From NCBI GenBank assembly GCA_016648135.1, contig JADDOH010023017.1, positions 1 through 64,000 on the forward strand: a DNA stretch of 64,000 bases, given 5' to 3'. Source of the DNA: Agrypnia vestita (Eukaryota; Arthropoda; Insecta; Trichoptera; Phryganeidae). The notes under the pieces were generated by a model. It was not told the origin of the DNA. It worked only from the letters and a program-made list of their open reading frames with translations, and did no database searches. Made by a program: the position numbers and the translations under genes. Below are positions 39,844-52,262 of the stretch, piece by piece (the first letter of the stretch is position 1; every line of letters begins with the position of its first letter).

Positions 39844-42729
39844 ATGAAGACAAATATTTATCAAATCCAATTTTAAATTATTCATATATGCGTAAGATAA
39901 CCAAAATCATTCACAAAAGCGTTGGGTTGATGGATTAGCTATAGACAGCAATGATTTTATATACCACCAGTATATATAAAATATTGGGTTGAGATCAACT
40001 CTTGATAAAAATCATCGGATATGCTTATAAAAAATTTAAAATTTATGATTCAATCGATAAAATTTATGACTCAATCAATACGGCATCGTTTTCTCATATA
40101 ATTTAGTGTAAGCCGAATCGACAGATTGGAATAAAGATAAATTGTTAAAATTTTAACTGATAATGTATTTATTATTAAAATAAGGTCTTATATGGTATAT
40201 CTAAATGGCATTAATGGCACTAATGAGTTATTTTTATAAAAGCGGAGCTGCAAAACAATACTAATATTTATATTTTATTAATATTTATATTTCAATAATT
40301 ATTATTTTTATTTTCACGTAGTCAGTAATGCTTTATCGTACTTTGGGGTTATATTGTAAAATTTATTCACAATTTCAATAAATATGTCAGAAAATATCTA
40401 ATAATGTTTTTGCACTTGTAAGCTAGACATTGCATGGTAGCCTACACCTGCATTGTGTTAACTAGTTACTTTACACAACAAAACGTATCGTTGAATCATT
40501 TCATAGAGTTAATGATATCTCATATTACATTTAAGAAAGTTAATTGTCACCCATAAAGTAAGGAAAATAAGTCATCCGGAAAGTCAACTAAAGTGCTAAT
40601 ACTAAATATCAATCAGTTCAAATGTTCAACAATAAAATAATTTACAAACACCAAAAATAAAATATATTCGTGTCAAATGTAATTGGTGATTTTTACATAA
40701 AAGATTAAAAAAAACTCATAAAATAGTATTATTTCAGTCGTCTTACGATAACTAATAATCTAATTTTACAAAGATATGGAATGTCTGTCATATGATTTAA
40801 TCTAAAAGTATTATACTTCCATCTGCACACATATTCAAACATGGATTTATTTATTGTAATGGGGTCTTTAAAATGCTATCTAAATGGAACATTTATTTTC
40901 TCTGGAGAATAAATTCTAAAATCAGACATTAATCGCTTATTACTGCAGCAAGGCTCTCTTCAATTATAATTATTATTATAACCAAACGAAACTAGAAAAA
41001 GAAAATAAGTTGATATTTTATCCGAGTGGTAGTTTTCGGAAAAATAATTATTGTTTAGATGACTTCTCCGTGGTTCAATATCCTTAAAATATTGACCAAA
41101 AACAGGAATCTGCACATATGATTGAACGTGCAAATGATGTTTTTGGAATTTACATATTTTTTCGAGTTCATTTACAAATTTTGAGAAGTTTTAGTTATTT
41201 AATACAGTATAATTATATAATTACACATCGCAAAACATATTTTTCGTTAATTGAAGTTTATTATATCAACAATCTTTATCCATATCCGTATCCGTTTTTA
41301 ACGTATATTGTTAAAATATTTATGTTTAAATGGGAGACTTCAGATGAATATTTCAAAACCTTAAGGCACTAACCATTAAATATAACCTCCGAACTACGAT
41401 CCGGAGATAAATAAAAGGTTTATTTGATTTATTGGAATTACCACTAGACTTACCGCCTGAGATCCGTGGAAATGTATTTAAATTGAAATCCAAACCAAAT
41501 CCAAACAGAGATTATATTGATTCAATATCATTGATGTTTTTGGGTCCATTTGCTTAATCACACTTTACATAAAGGTCACAATCCGAAGGAATGTATTTTA
41601 TTCAAATGAGATGGATAAAGTGGCGAGATTGACAAAGTTTAACCCTCTCACGATTAGAAATTTCGTGTTATATTAATCAAATAGATTTCATTACAACTAC
41701 GAGTTAAATAATTATTTATGTATTTTGATATAAATTATGAAAATCAATAATATAATAGAAATCAAAAAAATAATAGTGATGACAATAAATAAATATCATT
41801 TAACTTTTCCTTTATTGATTGTTTTTCTTAATTTAAATTTGAAACATAGCAAACGTTAAATTATTAAAAATTATTTTTCGAAAACTATATTACAAAAATG
41901 TAGTTATGTAGACAAATAGGCAAAATTGCGATAAAGACAAAATTGAGTACAGGCCTGCTATTTTAATGGATGACAGAATTGAGGCTTGGAAAATACAGAA
42001 TGATTTTTTTGTAATATTTATGAATATTAAACAATAAACATATCAATTAATTAATTTTAATGTCTAAATTATGCTAAAAGTTATTTTCGAAAGCGAAATG
42101 AAATGACAATGAAAATTTTATTTTTAATATTCCGATACTACAGATATTGCACTGCATGCACTGCTTTGCAATACTAAAGATTCTGGTAAACAAATTTATA
42201 TTTATTAATTAAATAATTTTCATCTAACAAAAAAGATGAATTTAAATTCTAGCAGCAATACGTGGCTATAGCTGGTATTTTTACTTTATACTCCTAGATT
42301 ACTTTTTCAATCTATAAGGCAGTCTTATTGAACTCAGTACTTTACTACTGTATTGAATCTACGCTTTATGTCGTCGACAAGTAATTTTTTCATAATGTAC
42401 CTCGTTTCTTCGAAATTTTATTTTTTGGTAAAACCGCGCGCACGTAACTTATACATATGAAACAACTACTAATTCTTTTATTAATGTTTTTTAATATTTC
42501 TTTAAATTTTTAATTACTTTCATCTGAATTACTGAGTGCATAATTTACAATTAATGGTATAAATTCCAAATTTTTATAGAAATTTGTTTTTTATAGAAAG
42601 AAAATTTATAGAAAGAAAAAAAGAAAAAAGAAGAAGTTTATTAAATGTAATGATGTCATTGACAACATTAAATTTTTGATTGATCGTCATCTTCTAGTTT
42701 GTCACGTAGTGGAAAAAAAGTTTAATTGA
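39844..42729. other. long unassigned AT-rich stretch
   Basis: No gene accepted. A short stretch at about 39893-39968 (plus) reads KRWVDGLAIDSNDFIY before a stop, reminiscent of beta-propeller proteins such as the Yellow family, but it is too short to call. The 84-codon frame at 41118 has no domain. Confidence 0.35.
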
Positions 42730-42893
42730 AATGATCCATTTCTCCATCCCAATTATAATAATTTAGTTGTCTGTCCGTCAGTACTTTTTTTTCTTTTCCT
42801 TGTCTTTTTTATATAATTAAATACTTATTCCTTAGGAACCGAAATGTAAAAGTACCGTGTCATTTTTGACGGGTTGCAGCTAGTTTAATTATA
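42730..42893 (-). repeat. interspersed repeat B, copy 3
   Basis: Minus strand: AACTAGCTGCAACCCGTC, AAAAATGACACGGTACTTTT, TTCGGTTCCTAAGGAATAAG, GGACGGACAGACAAC, ATTATTATAATTGGGAT, as in the copies at 14476 and 32139. Confidence 0.75.
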
Positions 42894-42956
42894 AATCATA
42901 ATAAACAGACATAAACTGTCTTAGAAATATATTAGACGTGTTAGCCGCAGTATATA

Positions 42957-42985
42957 CAGAATGTAACAGAGCTAATCCTAACGCC
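42957..42985 (+). repeat. isolated M1-type MITE end
   Basis: CAGAATGTAACAGAGCTAAT after TATA matches the left end of the MITE at 51757 (CAGGGTGTAACAGAGCTAGT). No right end was found nearby. Confidence 0.45.
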
Positions 42986-43435
42986 TACTGCACACCAATG
43001 ATAGAGATATATAAGCATGAGATGAGGATAAGATCATAATGAGGTATTTTACATCAAAGTAAATAGAGATCATTTCCGCAGATTTAAAAATATCCTTATT
43101 TAAAGTACTTATTCAGTAAAGTTTTTCAAAAATTACCCATTAATTATTAACCTACCAACGCCAACTGTCCATAGCGACTTCAATCTTACAGAATAAGCTC
43201 ATTTAATCATTAAACCTTAACCATTGTAATTTAAACAAATATTAAACGATTGTGGAGTATAAAAGTAAAGGCAGCAATATCCAAAACAAATTAATGCAGT
43301 CAACGAGGATTACTTATTTATAATTTACGGAATTCGAGGTTTTGTAGGAAATATAGACTATAAATTTATAGGAAACCGTAGGATTTTGCAAGGGATAGAG
43401 AGATGAGTTCTTGATGTGAGTGTTAGGTATTAATT

Positions 43436-43801
43436 GTGGAAACTATGCCTATAGGTAGCGGCAAGGCTAGCCACCTGTCATGTCGTAGTGCCCACTGTGG
43501 CGCAAAGAGGAGGATAGAATGCTGGATTGGTGTGTGGAATGGAATGGAAAGGAAGATGAATGAAATGTGTGAGAGCATGAAGAGTAAATGTTTAGATGTA
43601 CGATGTGTAAGTGAGAGTATGAAGAAAGGAAGTGGAGAGATGGAACACAATGGTCTGCTCGTACTGTGGTCGGGAGTCCCAGAGGCAGACCGAGCATGCC
43701 AGGGTGTTGCAACGCTGCTTTCTGAGCGAATGGTCGAATGTATGAAAGAATATGGGTTCATTGCTGTAGTGTGGAAGATAGAACAAAATAAGGAGTGCTG
43801 A
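43436..43801 (+). pseudogene. RTE-like endonuclease N-terminal relic
   Basis: The 121-codon frame reads MNEMCESMKSKCLDVRCVSE, KKGSGEMEHNGLLVLWSGVP and ADRACQGVATLLSERMVE, resembling the start of AP-type endonucleases of RTE-like elements (a conserved VxETKxKG is altered to VSESMKKG). The open frame ends at TGA 43799-43801 near the deletion junction. No Asp/His catalytic residues of the later endonuclease motifs remain. Confidence 0.7.
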
Positions 43802-43965
43802 GATGGTTTGGTCATGTGGAACGTATGAACGAGAAAAGGATGGTTAAGAAAATAAGAAATAGTATGAGAAAATGTATGAGTGTGGCCAAAGCAAAAGTGG
43901 TGTGCCAGGATAGAAGAGTGTGGCGTTCAATACTCTCTGCCTACCTCCGCGGGGAAACGGCATGA
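43802..43965 (+). pseudogene. RTE-like ORF2 C-terminal relic
   Basis: From about 43795 the plus strand reads VLRWFGHVERMNEKRMVKKI, then DRRVWRSILSAYLRGETA and TGA at 43963-43965. RWFGHVERM is the typical C-terminal block of these elements. It continues directly from the endonuclease relic, so about 800 codons are deleted. Confidence 0.75.
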
Positions 43966-44184
43966 TGGTTAGTTAGTTAGTTAGGATAGATACATAAAAT
44001 CTAGAATTCAGTACATTTCAATTAATTCATTAGGTACACTTACGAAAATATAGTAATTTATTAGTACTCCTTATCAAATTGTCCTTAATTAAAAACGACA
44101 TTGTCGTGAAGTGAAAAGTACTGGGATCTCAAAAATCTGAAAAAATTAAATACCGCGTAATTTTAAGCACAATTTAACCAATAC

Positions 44185-44320
44185 TTCGCGATATTCTGAC
44201 AAAGAGTTTATGGTTGGTCTTCAGGACAATCGTACTCGTAATCGTAAATGTTTCATTTGCTTCCCATATAGCCACGTCCAGCGACATCTATCGTGTGTTA
44301 GGTAAAACTTTATTTAATTT
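44185..44320 (+). repeat. possible Penelope-like fragment
   Basis: GGTCTTCAGGACAATCGT resembles GGTCGTCAGGACCAGTCGT at 32365, and GCGACATCTATCGTGTG is the complement of a block in the Penelope-like relic near 34240. Weak and degenerate. Confidence 0.35.
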
Positions 44321-45284
44321 TACCGAGATCTTTCATTTAATTTAAAAGATACACCGACACTCAGGGACGTTTCAATAAATTCCACTCGTATAATATTGCC
44401 ACGAGTATTCACTTCCCCGTCTACCCACTCCTTTTATATGCAGGAAAATTTTTATTGTATTGCTTTACATTGTATTTTGGGATGATTCTAAAAAATTACA
44501 AAAATAAAACGGCTCACAATGTGGGCATATGTGTGGCAAAAACAGGAATATTCCCTTTATTTTTTTAATATTTGCAAAATCCGTTCACGGTTGCGTAAAA
44601 ATATGTTTGCCTTATTATTATAAATAACCAAATCCTTTTTGAAAATAGTTACCTTTAAATTTGTTTTCCCATTAATTCCTTACGGGATATCCAACTCCAA
44701 CTTTTATATATATATTTTTCGTTTTTTTTTTTTGATGTCTGAAATTCCGATTTCAATTTTTAGTATATGTTGTATCCTGATTTATTCAATAAATAGTGGT
44801 TTTAAACAAAGTTTTATTTTATTAGTAAAACTATGTTTAAAATATATCTAAAACTTTAACAATATTTTTATTTGTATATATTGAGAACACAATTACTGGA
44901 TTTGTCCACTGCGGGATTTTTATTTAATTAAGAAAAATTATAGAAGTCCCACAGAGACAAAGTTATTTATATGAGAAACGTGTATGGAAGACTTTTTGTA
45001 CGATGGCCAAGGGATTATAACCTGGTTGAGTTGGCTTAAGTCATACCCTAGTCATACCATAGTCATAAGATAAATCAATAAAAAAATACACAATGCAATG
45101 TTCACCAATTCCATTGTAATAATATCCACACATCGAATTTTCAAAAGTTGTAGGTTTATATGTTCCAAATGGGAATCATCCGTATATTTCAAAGGGCTAG
45201 GCTAGTGATACCTGTTGTCTCTTCTCATGAAACAGTATACATATATTTTTAATGTGAGTATCAAGCAATATTCTTATCTATCTT
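44321..45284. other. unassigned AT-rich stretch
   Basis: No supported feature. Confidence 0.35.
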
Positions 45285-45372
45285 AATTAATTAAAACTTT
45301 GTTTTTATCACGATTAATTTGTTTTAAAAATTCAACATATTTAGAGTCCGATGCCGCTTTCTTCAGGATAAC
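45285..45372 (-). repeat. single arm related to 17300-17595
   Basis: Shares AATTCAACATATTT and CTTTCTTCAGGATAAC with the arms of the inverted-repeat element at 17300. On the minus strand CTGAAGA (45366-45360) is present but the GAAA box is changed to TAAA. Confidence 0.5.
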
Positions 45373-46504
45373 AAAATATACTAAGAAATGTACACTTTTT
45401 GTCCTGAAAAAATAACTGTCGCTCTCTAATTATTTTGAACTTTTACAATGAAAATTAATCATACATAAAATAAAGTGCTGGTGTTAGTGCCACAAAAGAA
45501 ATTTGAAGAAAAAATATATTTGCTTACAGAAAAAAAACTCGTTCTCCGATCAGAACTTTCCGAACGTGGGATTACATCGTAGCAGTTTATTGACAAAATA
45601 TATTAGTAATTGATTACTAACTTCTGTTGAACTTTGCCCAATATATCATTTGGCATATGGTTAGAAATTCCTTCCGGCTCTCGAAAGTTCTCGGCAAAGA
45701 ATTATTTTTCCATCAAATAGTATGTTCAAATAACGTGTATCGTTTGGACAAAGTTTTATCGCGCTGCGTCTATCAAACCTTATCGGCAATCTTGATGTTT
45801 CCAACATTTCAATACACCACATATATTATTCGGGTTTCGTGTTAAATAAAAAGGGTTATTTTGTTTTTCTGATACTTGATTTATAAGTACCGTGTATCGT
45901 GTAATATATACAATATATATTTTAAAGTGAAAAAATATATTCTTGTCGCAATAACCTTGTGCTCATCCATTTAAACTTATAGGTATACATATACTTACAT
46001 TAAATAGAAATCTGTAAAATAAAAAAAATAAAAAAAAATAATGTTAACTTTAAAAACGTTAATAATAAATTTTAAGTTGCATTTTGAACAGAGTTCTTCT
46101 TTATTTTCACGATATTTTTAAATCGGAAAGAGCTGCATATGATCAAATTTTTCCGAATAATCAAGAAGATTTAAGAAAAATCTGAAAATCGATAAAACAC
46201 ACACTTCTCTGTCTAAGTGGCAACGCCATCGCCATCTCAGAAAGCTTTTATTGTGAAAATGTTTCTGACCATAGAAACAATGGGCCGTAATTCGGGGCTA
46301 CATAGAAAGGTATATCTGTGCTCTAATAGAAAGGGAATGAATAAAGTGCACCAAAGACAAGTAGAACATTCTCGCACGATGATTAGTGCGAATAATGGAA
46401 AATAACGGAAAAAAAAGTATTCCGGCTGAAGCTTTTTGATTCCAGTCCAGTGATTTTTTAATAAATAAAACGTTTAATTTTAAATATTCCTACTCATATA
46501 TTTA
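45373..46504. other. unassigned stretch
   Basis: No supported gene. 45627-45845 is slightly GC-richer and open on the plus strand for 72 codons but has no recognisable domain. Confidence 0.35.
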
Positions 46505-47290
46505 TTATAATACTATCTAGTTGTACTCGGCGTTGCACTGGTTGATAAGATTATGAGGGGAAACAAAGGGTGGAATGGATGGGATGTCCAGGAGGGAAAT
46601 GTAGACTGCATTTACCGCCAGGTCCTAAGGAATATATGTGGGTAATTCGGTAGAACAGTACAGATTTGCATTGCAAGTGTGCAAATTTTGAGTCCGATCG
46701 GTCGAACGGTATAGATTTGCATTGAAAATACATCATGGGGAGAGGTAGGGTTAAAAGGGGAGGGGGGAAATGTTGCGTATATTAAAGAATAAGTATACAA
46801 AATGTGAGTTGAATCAACGGTGAACAAACGGTGTAGATTTGTATAGAGAACAGAAAGACAAACATTGAGTTTTATTAGGTATAGAGAGTGTGTGTTGCTT
46901 TTGCCTCCAACAGATGGCGCTGTTTTATAAAAAAAGCTTTTTTTTTGATATCGTTATAAATAATTTGTCTCATACCAATATAAAGGTAGGTACCGGCGCT
47001 TTATTTTTTCAAATAATGTGTGCGAAATCGAATGGAAGGTTATGTTGTGTCAAAATTTCAAAGCAATGGTTGAGAACTTTAGAAGATTTAAGATTTTGGA
47101 CAATCGAACATTTACATTTTTGATTATATAAATAAATAGTAGGTATATAAAAACAAAGTAGGTGTACAAAAACATCCTTGTATTTGAATGCAACGTTGTG
47201 TCAAATTTTCAAAGCAATCGGTGAAGAACTTTCAGAGATTAGCAATTTCGTACAAACGAATATTAACATTTTTATTTATATATAAGCTTA
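46505..47290. repeat. degenerate transposon-derived repeat region
   Basis: The block GTTGTGTCAAAATTTCAAAGCAATSGTT...GAACTTT..GA occurs at about 47043-47110 and again at 47191-47285, ending CATTTTTATTTATATATAAG. CTAGTTGTACTCGGCGTTGC at 46517 looks like one end of a Helitron-like or related element. The family is not assigned. Confidence 0.45.
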
Positions 47291-48798
47291 TTTTTCTTAC
47301 AAATAATATCCTACAAATTAACGCTTAATATTGCGCAAGCTTGGTTATTCCACAAAATGTCAATACGAGGTATTTAGGTTAGCAGGATGAAAAGATTCTA
47401 TTTTATTCAGCATTCTTTGTTCAATTTTTCTCTACTATTGTCGTCGCATGAGGGAATTCTACTTATTACACAATCCATTATAATATTGTTAGTACTGACT
47501 ATTATTTCATTTGCTTCACTGTATTAATTTTTTTCATTCTACTGTTACTGTTCTTGTTCCATATTTTCCAAATTTGTTTCTATGTTAAATATGCTAAGAC
47601 ACAGGTTAACATGGTCGATTCTGATTTTTCATGGACTTATACATATTACATAATTATGTAAATACACATATCTTACTTGTTTCTGTTTTATTTCGCAATA
47701 AAGAGATCTTTTTCCATTTTATTATATTCCCTCACGCTTTTATTTTCATGTACGATTTATGATTTCCATGAAGCAAATTATATCTTATACATTTGATTTA
47801 CGTAGCAATATTTTTTTATAAAATATTACATTGATATTAATTTTAGTTCTATATATCCAAAATACGAATTTAATTGTGTTACGTGAATTTTCAAAATATT
47901 CGAAATATGAATAGATGTTATCTATCTGCGACTCAAAAATATTATGAAAAATATAAAAACCTATTTTTTTTCTGGCACACAGGATAATATTTGATAATAT
48001 GTTTCAATAAGAGAAAAGTACTTTTTTTTACATTAGGATTTTTTTTGTTTTGAAGAATTTTCAAAAACGTATAGATGTGCAAAAATCTCTACTGTAAGAA
48101 ATTTGAAAATTAAAATATCCTAATGTTGTTCAGTTAGTTATTTAAATTGAAATAGAAATATAATGTATAACGCCCTTATTTTCAATATTAAAACGCCTAA
48201 TTTCTTCGTTTAATTATATTTTGTTTATTAACAATTATTTATTGAGTGTTTCATATATATGAAAGACAATCCAAAAACAAAAATGGAGCCTCAGATTTCT
48301 TGATAAAAAACAGCAAAACATTGGCGAACTTGACGAAGAAATTTAAAGACAGTATATGGAAAAAACATCGATAGAATAATGAATCGTTGTGCGTTAGAAA
48401 GATGAAAATAAATTCATAAATTTGCAACATGATTCAGTTTATTTAATATGGTGTTTAATTAGTATGAAAAAACAAATACTGAAAAAATAACGCTTTAACG
48501 ACATCCTACAATGTTTTTAAAACACTTGGGTTCAAAATAATGTTTCTCTAAAAATTACTTTTTTTTTTTTTCATTATTAAAATCTTTGATATAAAATTAA
48601 ATTTCGTACTTTATAGTTAAAATTGTCAGTGCGAAATTCACTGGTCGAAGATTGGTAGAGATCAATTACAATCCTAAGCGAAAAGTACTTCGAAAAGTAA
48701 TCGCCCTTAAAATTTAAGACTATCATTCGGCTCCGTAATGCTGCTTAGTAATGGCGCTGTCATATCAAGTGCCCAGGTCTCAACAGCCAAATTATATA
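47291..48798. other. unassigned AT-rich stretch
   Basis: No supported gene or repeat. Confidence 0.4.
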
Positions 48799-50338
48799 CT
48801 GTGTGTGGCCATTACATTGGACGATTTTTTTAAATAAAAGATTTTAAATTTACATATGCACGATAAACGTATTTTTATATTTTACTTTACGAAGAGTGTG
48901 TTCTATTCGAAGTAAAATCTTTAAAAATTTTGTAAATAAACTACCATCTATAAAGTCAATATGAGGAAACTGGTACATTGAGGTTGTATTGACATGTTAG
49001 TTTTATCTAACTTTGTATAGTTTCTATTGTAATTCAAGATTAAGCGATTCGTATTTATACTTTATTTTGTGAATTCAAAGGTAAGCAATAAATTTTAAGT
49101 ATTTATTTTATATTTTTATAAAGTTAACAAATAAAAACTTATCCTCAAGCCACGTGAAGAAAAAAATTTACATTTGGGCGGAGTTTGGTTCTAAGAGATC
49201 ATTTGCTTAACGGAAGGCTAACAAAATACACCTAGAATTTATTGTTTTATCCAGAACATCTTCTTGGAGGACTGAAAAGTCTCGAAGGGTTTTGAAAAAT
49301 CGTATCAAGGAAGCAGCATTCGCTGAAGGTTGATACAACGGGTGTCTTCGTTTGGCTATGAGAAAATTTTATGATAATTCCGATCATCAATATCATAAAA
49401 TTCACTCCTACCATGAAGAAAAATAGGCTGATGTGGCTCGGAATCACTGCCAGCCTGTCTAGAGGTATCAATCAAGGTGAAAATATTTGCTCAACATATT
49501 TTTATTTACATATTAATTTGTTACGTAATAAAGCCGTATCAGTTAACATAAGCATTGTTCCAGATTTGCTTTTCAGGCGGGTCCAGCTTCCAAGTAATGA
49601 TGTAAAAAACAAGCTTTTTCTGACGTAAATGTAACTTAAAGTTTCATGACAACTGCATTGTGTAAACGGATAAGCTTCCATCCTCAGTAATGATCTGATC
49701 CGTCATTTGTTGGTAAAATACAAGTGTCTTTTCAAAGTAAACGGAATTATGAGATAGGACTAGTTTAAATAGGTCCTGAAAAACAGATTGCTGGTCCAAA
49801 TGGCAGATTAGACGAGAAACAAGGAGAAACTAATTTTCATACTAGACACAACAAAAGGCATGATGGCTTACCATACAACAAAAGGCATTATGGCTTATCT
49901 GAAACAGAACAAAAACAAGGTATTGCCATAGTCAAAAATCTTTCCAGACCTCAAACCCGTCTAAATCTTTGAGAACTCATAAAACGACAACAAAAAGTCC
50001 CAATCCACAAGCAATATATTATTTTAAAAATTCGGGATCTGACTCTTTGACCCAGAGTTGCCAGAGACCACAATAAAATCAATAGATGTATTGAAACCGT
50101 GATCGCCAATAAAGACGGCTTCAGCAAAAATTCAGATTAATTTTATCTATTTTTTTATATAAATGTGTGAAATTTTTCGATTTTTTATGTTATTTTTAAT
50201 AGACTTTATATTTATTATTTATGAATAACATTATTATTTATGCAATTGTGGATGAAAATATCATATTTGCTAAAAAAAGTATCCAAATTAGATAATTCCA
50301 AAAAATATCACTGGTCCTAATTTGATGGCCACGCACTG
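48799..50338 (+). mobile_element. Tc1-like DNA transposon, decayed
   Basis: Left end CTGTGTGTGGCCAT...ATTGGAC and right end (complement) CAGTGCGTGGCCATCAAATT are matching termini, each preceded by TA (48797-48798; 50339-50340). The 1540-bp length and TA duplication fit Tc1. A broken transposase lies inside on the plus strand. Confidence 0.8.
49250..50140 (+). pseudogene. Tc1-like transposase relic
   Basis: Best-preserved block: near 49900-49990 the plus strand reads YLKQNKNKVLP*SKIFPDLK (star = stop in place of Trp), matching Tc1 family WPSQSPDLNPIENLW just before the third catalytic residue; the Glu of PIEN is lost. Near the end INRCIETVIANKDGFSKNSD and TAA (50138-50140) match the usual Tc1 C-terminus (PRRxxAVIKxKG). 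Upstream the frame is broken repeatedly; RVLKNRIKEAAFAEG near 49280 may be the helix-turn-helix region. No functional protein is possible. Confidence 0.7.
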
Positions 50339-50340
50339 TA

Positions 50341-51756
50341 TATTCCCTACAACTATTACTACATTTATTCTTTATCTCATCTGTCACATAGAATCTAAAC
50401 ATCTTACATCTACTTTATGGTCGTTTGGCTAATAACCGTGCGTCGTAGTTCCCTGGGCCTTCGCCTTCACTACCGTTATAGCCTAAGAGCCTGCGAATGC
50501 CAGACTTACACTAGGTTAGTCTTAAACTAGGTTAATGCAACATAAAAGTAGCATAATAATAAGTTAATTATGCTGTTATACTTGTACACTTGTCATTGTG
50601 CGCAGAGTGCAGGCAGTGCGCTGTGGTAGGTTTCATTCTTCTGATCATCAGTTTATATAGTTTCTTGAAACAATTGGTGGAAAATGTATACAATTTTGAT
50701 AACAATTGTCAAAAGAAAAGAATTTCTTCAATTGAGTAGAACTTTTTTATTACCTAAAATAAATTCAGTCTTCTTTAATAAAACCAATTAAAGTAGATAT
50801 ATTAATTATCGTACCTTAAACCCATGTTTATGTAGTTTCTATAATAAATGGATGCAAACTGAATACTTACCATGGTAAGTTTAACTTTTAAAATTAATTA
50901 CCCCCCGTAAAAAATAATTTATGAAGAACATAATTCAAAATCCGATTTTTCCGCCGTCCAAAGCTTGTTACAAAAGAGAATATTATGAGTCATATAAAAT
51001 CGCGTAAAAATTACTTTGTTAAATAGATTATTATCTTAATTTATTAAAACAATGTTTTTAAATATGTAGGTAATAAGTTGAATTTCCAAAAAATATTTTC
51101 TCTTAAAATTTTGGTTTAAGAATAATCAACATCATAAAGGAAAATGCTCCAAGAAGGTCGCTACGAAAAAAATATTTTTCGAAAATTCTTTAATTTCATT
51201 ACAGTAAAAGCATCAAGCAACCGGAATGATAAATGGATGTTTCATTACGTTGGATATTAAATTTAGGAAAAATTTAATTTAAGGTGAGAAAAACGAAGAG
51301 GAATTTACTTAATGTTACTCACTATTTTATTCACCTTGTTACTTCATTATGCAATTTTACAGAAAATTACTATGAGAGATATCTTATCCTGGAAAAGCAA
51401 AAAAAAATTTTCTCAAAATAACAACTTTTTTTCGTTTACTTGAAAAATTTTACTCTTTAAACCTTTGAATAAAGATCCACTCACCTCTGTTGAAGTAGTT
51501 ATTCCATCGGTGTTCATTAGTAATCGCCATACTAATTGGAATTACGTAATTCCAGGATTCCGTGAACAAGGTTGATCTCTTTGGCATCGGAAATTGAGAC
51601 TTAATCAGCTTAAATACTTAGCCAACGTTAATTCTTATACTAACATAAATAAGCTCAATGAATTGTTAGTTAGTCTCGTACGAATCAATTTTCTTAAATC
51701 AATTATTTATTTGCATATTCTTGCAAGATCACACTAAATTGATGCACTCGCATATA
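50341..51756. other. unassigned AT-rich stretch
   Basis: No supported gene or repeat. Confidence 0.4.
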
Positions 51757-52262
51757 CAGGGTGTAACAGAGCTAGTCCATAATACCTTACTGGTTGACTA
51801 ATACCTTTATTATGAGTCGAAAACGTTTCGGCAACCATGTCCTAATATCAATAATTAAGGAGATATGCGTCATCAAAATGTGCATTTTTTTTCAATATTT
51901 CTAAATTATTTTTTACAAAACGTTGAAGTTTAATTACAGTAACTTATGTCGATTACTAAAAATTCAATTATTTCGATAAAATTAAATGAAATAATAAAAA
52001 CCCTGAAAAAATTCCAATTAGGATTGGAAGGTTTCTATTGTTTTATTTGACTTGCATTAAAGGAAATGATTTTTTATATTCGATATTAGTTACTATAATG
52101 ATAGTCGAACTTTTTGCAAAAAAAGTCAGAAATATTGAGAAAAAAATGTAAAATTTGACGTCGCATATCTCCTTAATCCATGGTTGCTTGAACATTTTCG
52201 ACTCACAATCATGACAGGAATCCAAGTGTAAAGTTTTGACGACTAGCTCTGTTATACCCTGT
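51757..52262. mobile_element. foldback MITE (family M1, 506 bp)
   Basis: Ends CAGGGTGTAACAGAGCTAGT and (complement) CAGGGTATAACAGAGCTAGT, flanked by TA. The halves are inverted copies, with CTAATATCAATAATTAAGG on the left and the TATTGAGAA/TTCAATATTTC and AAACGTTG/CGAAC blocks shared. Centre near 52010. Non-coding. Confidence 0.88.

Larger units (their letters stand above)
43405..43985 (+). mobile_element. internally deleted RTE-like retrotransposon
   Basis: The start of the endonuclease is joined directly to the last 55 codons of ORF2, followed by (TTAG)n at 43967-43984. The middle of the element is missing. The 3' end matches 15583-15738. Confidence 0.75.
43255..44035 (+). repeat. interspersed repeat C, split by an insertion
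   Basis: 43255-43400 matches the left part and 43984-44035 the right part of the uninterrupted copy at 32935-33130. Both pieces overlap around GGATAGA, giving the probable target duplication of the RTE-like insertion between them. Confidence 0.75.

Noticed and set aside
41118..41372. 84-codon plus-strand open frame
   Set aside because: Composition (Tyr/Ile/Phe-rich) matches translated AT-rich DNA and no domain or start context supports it.
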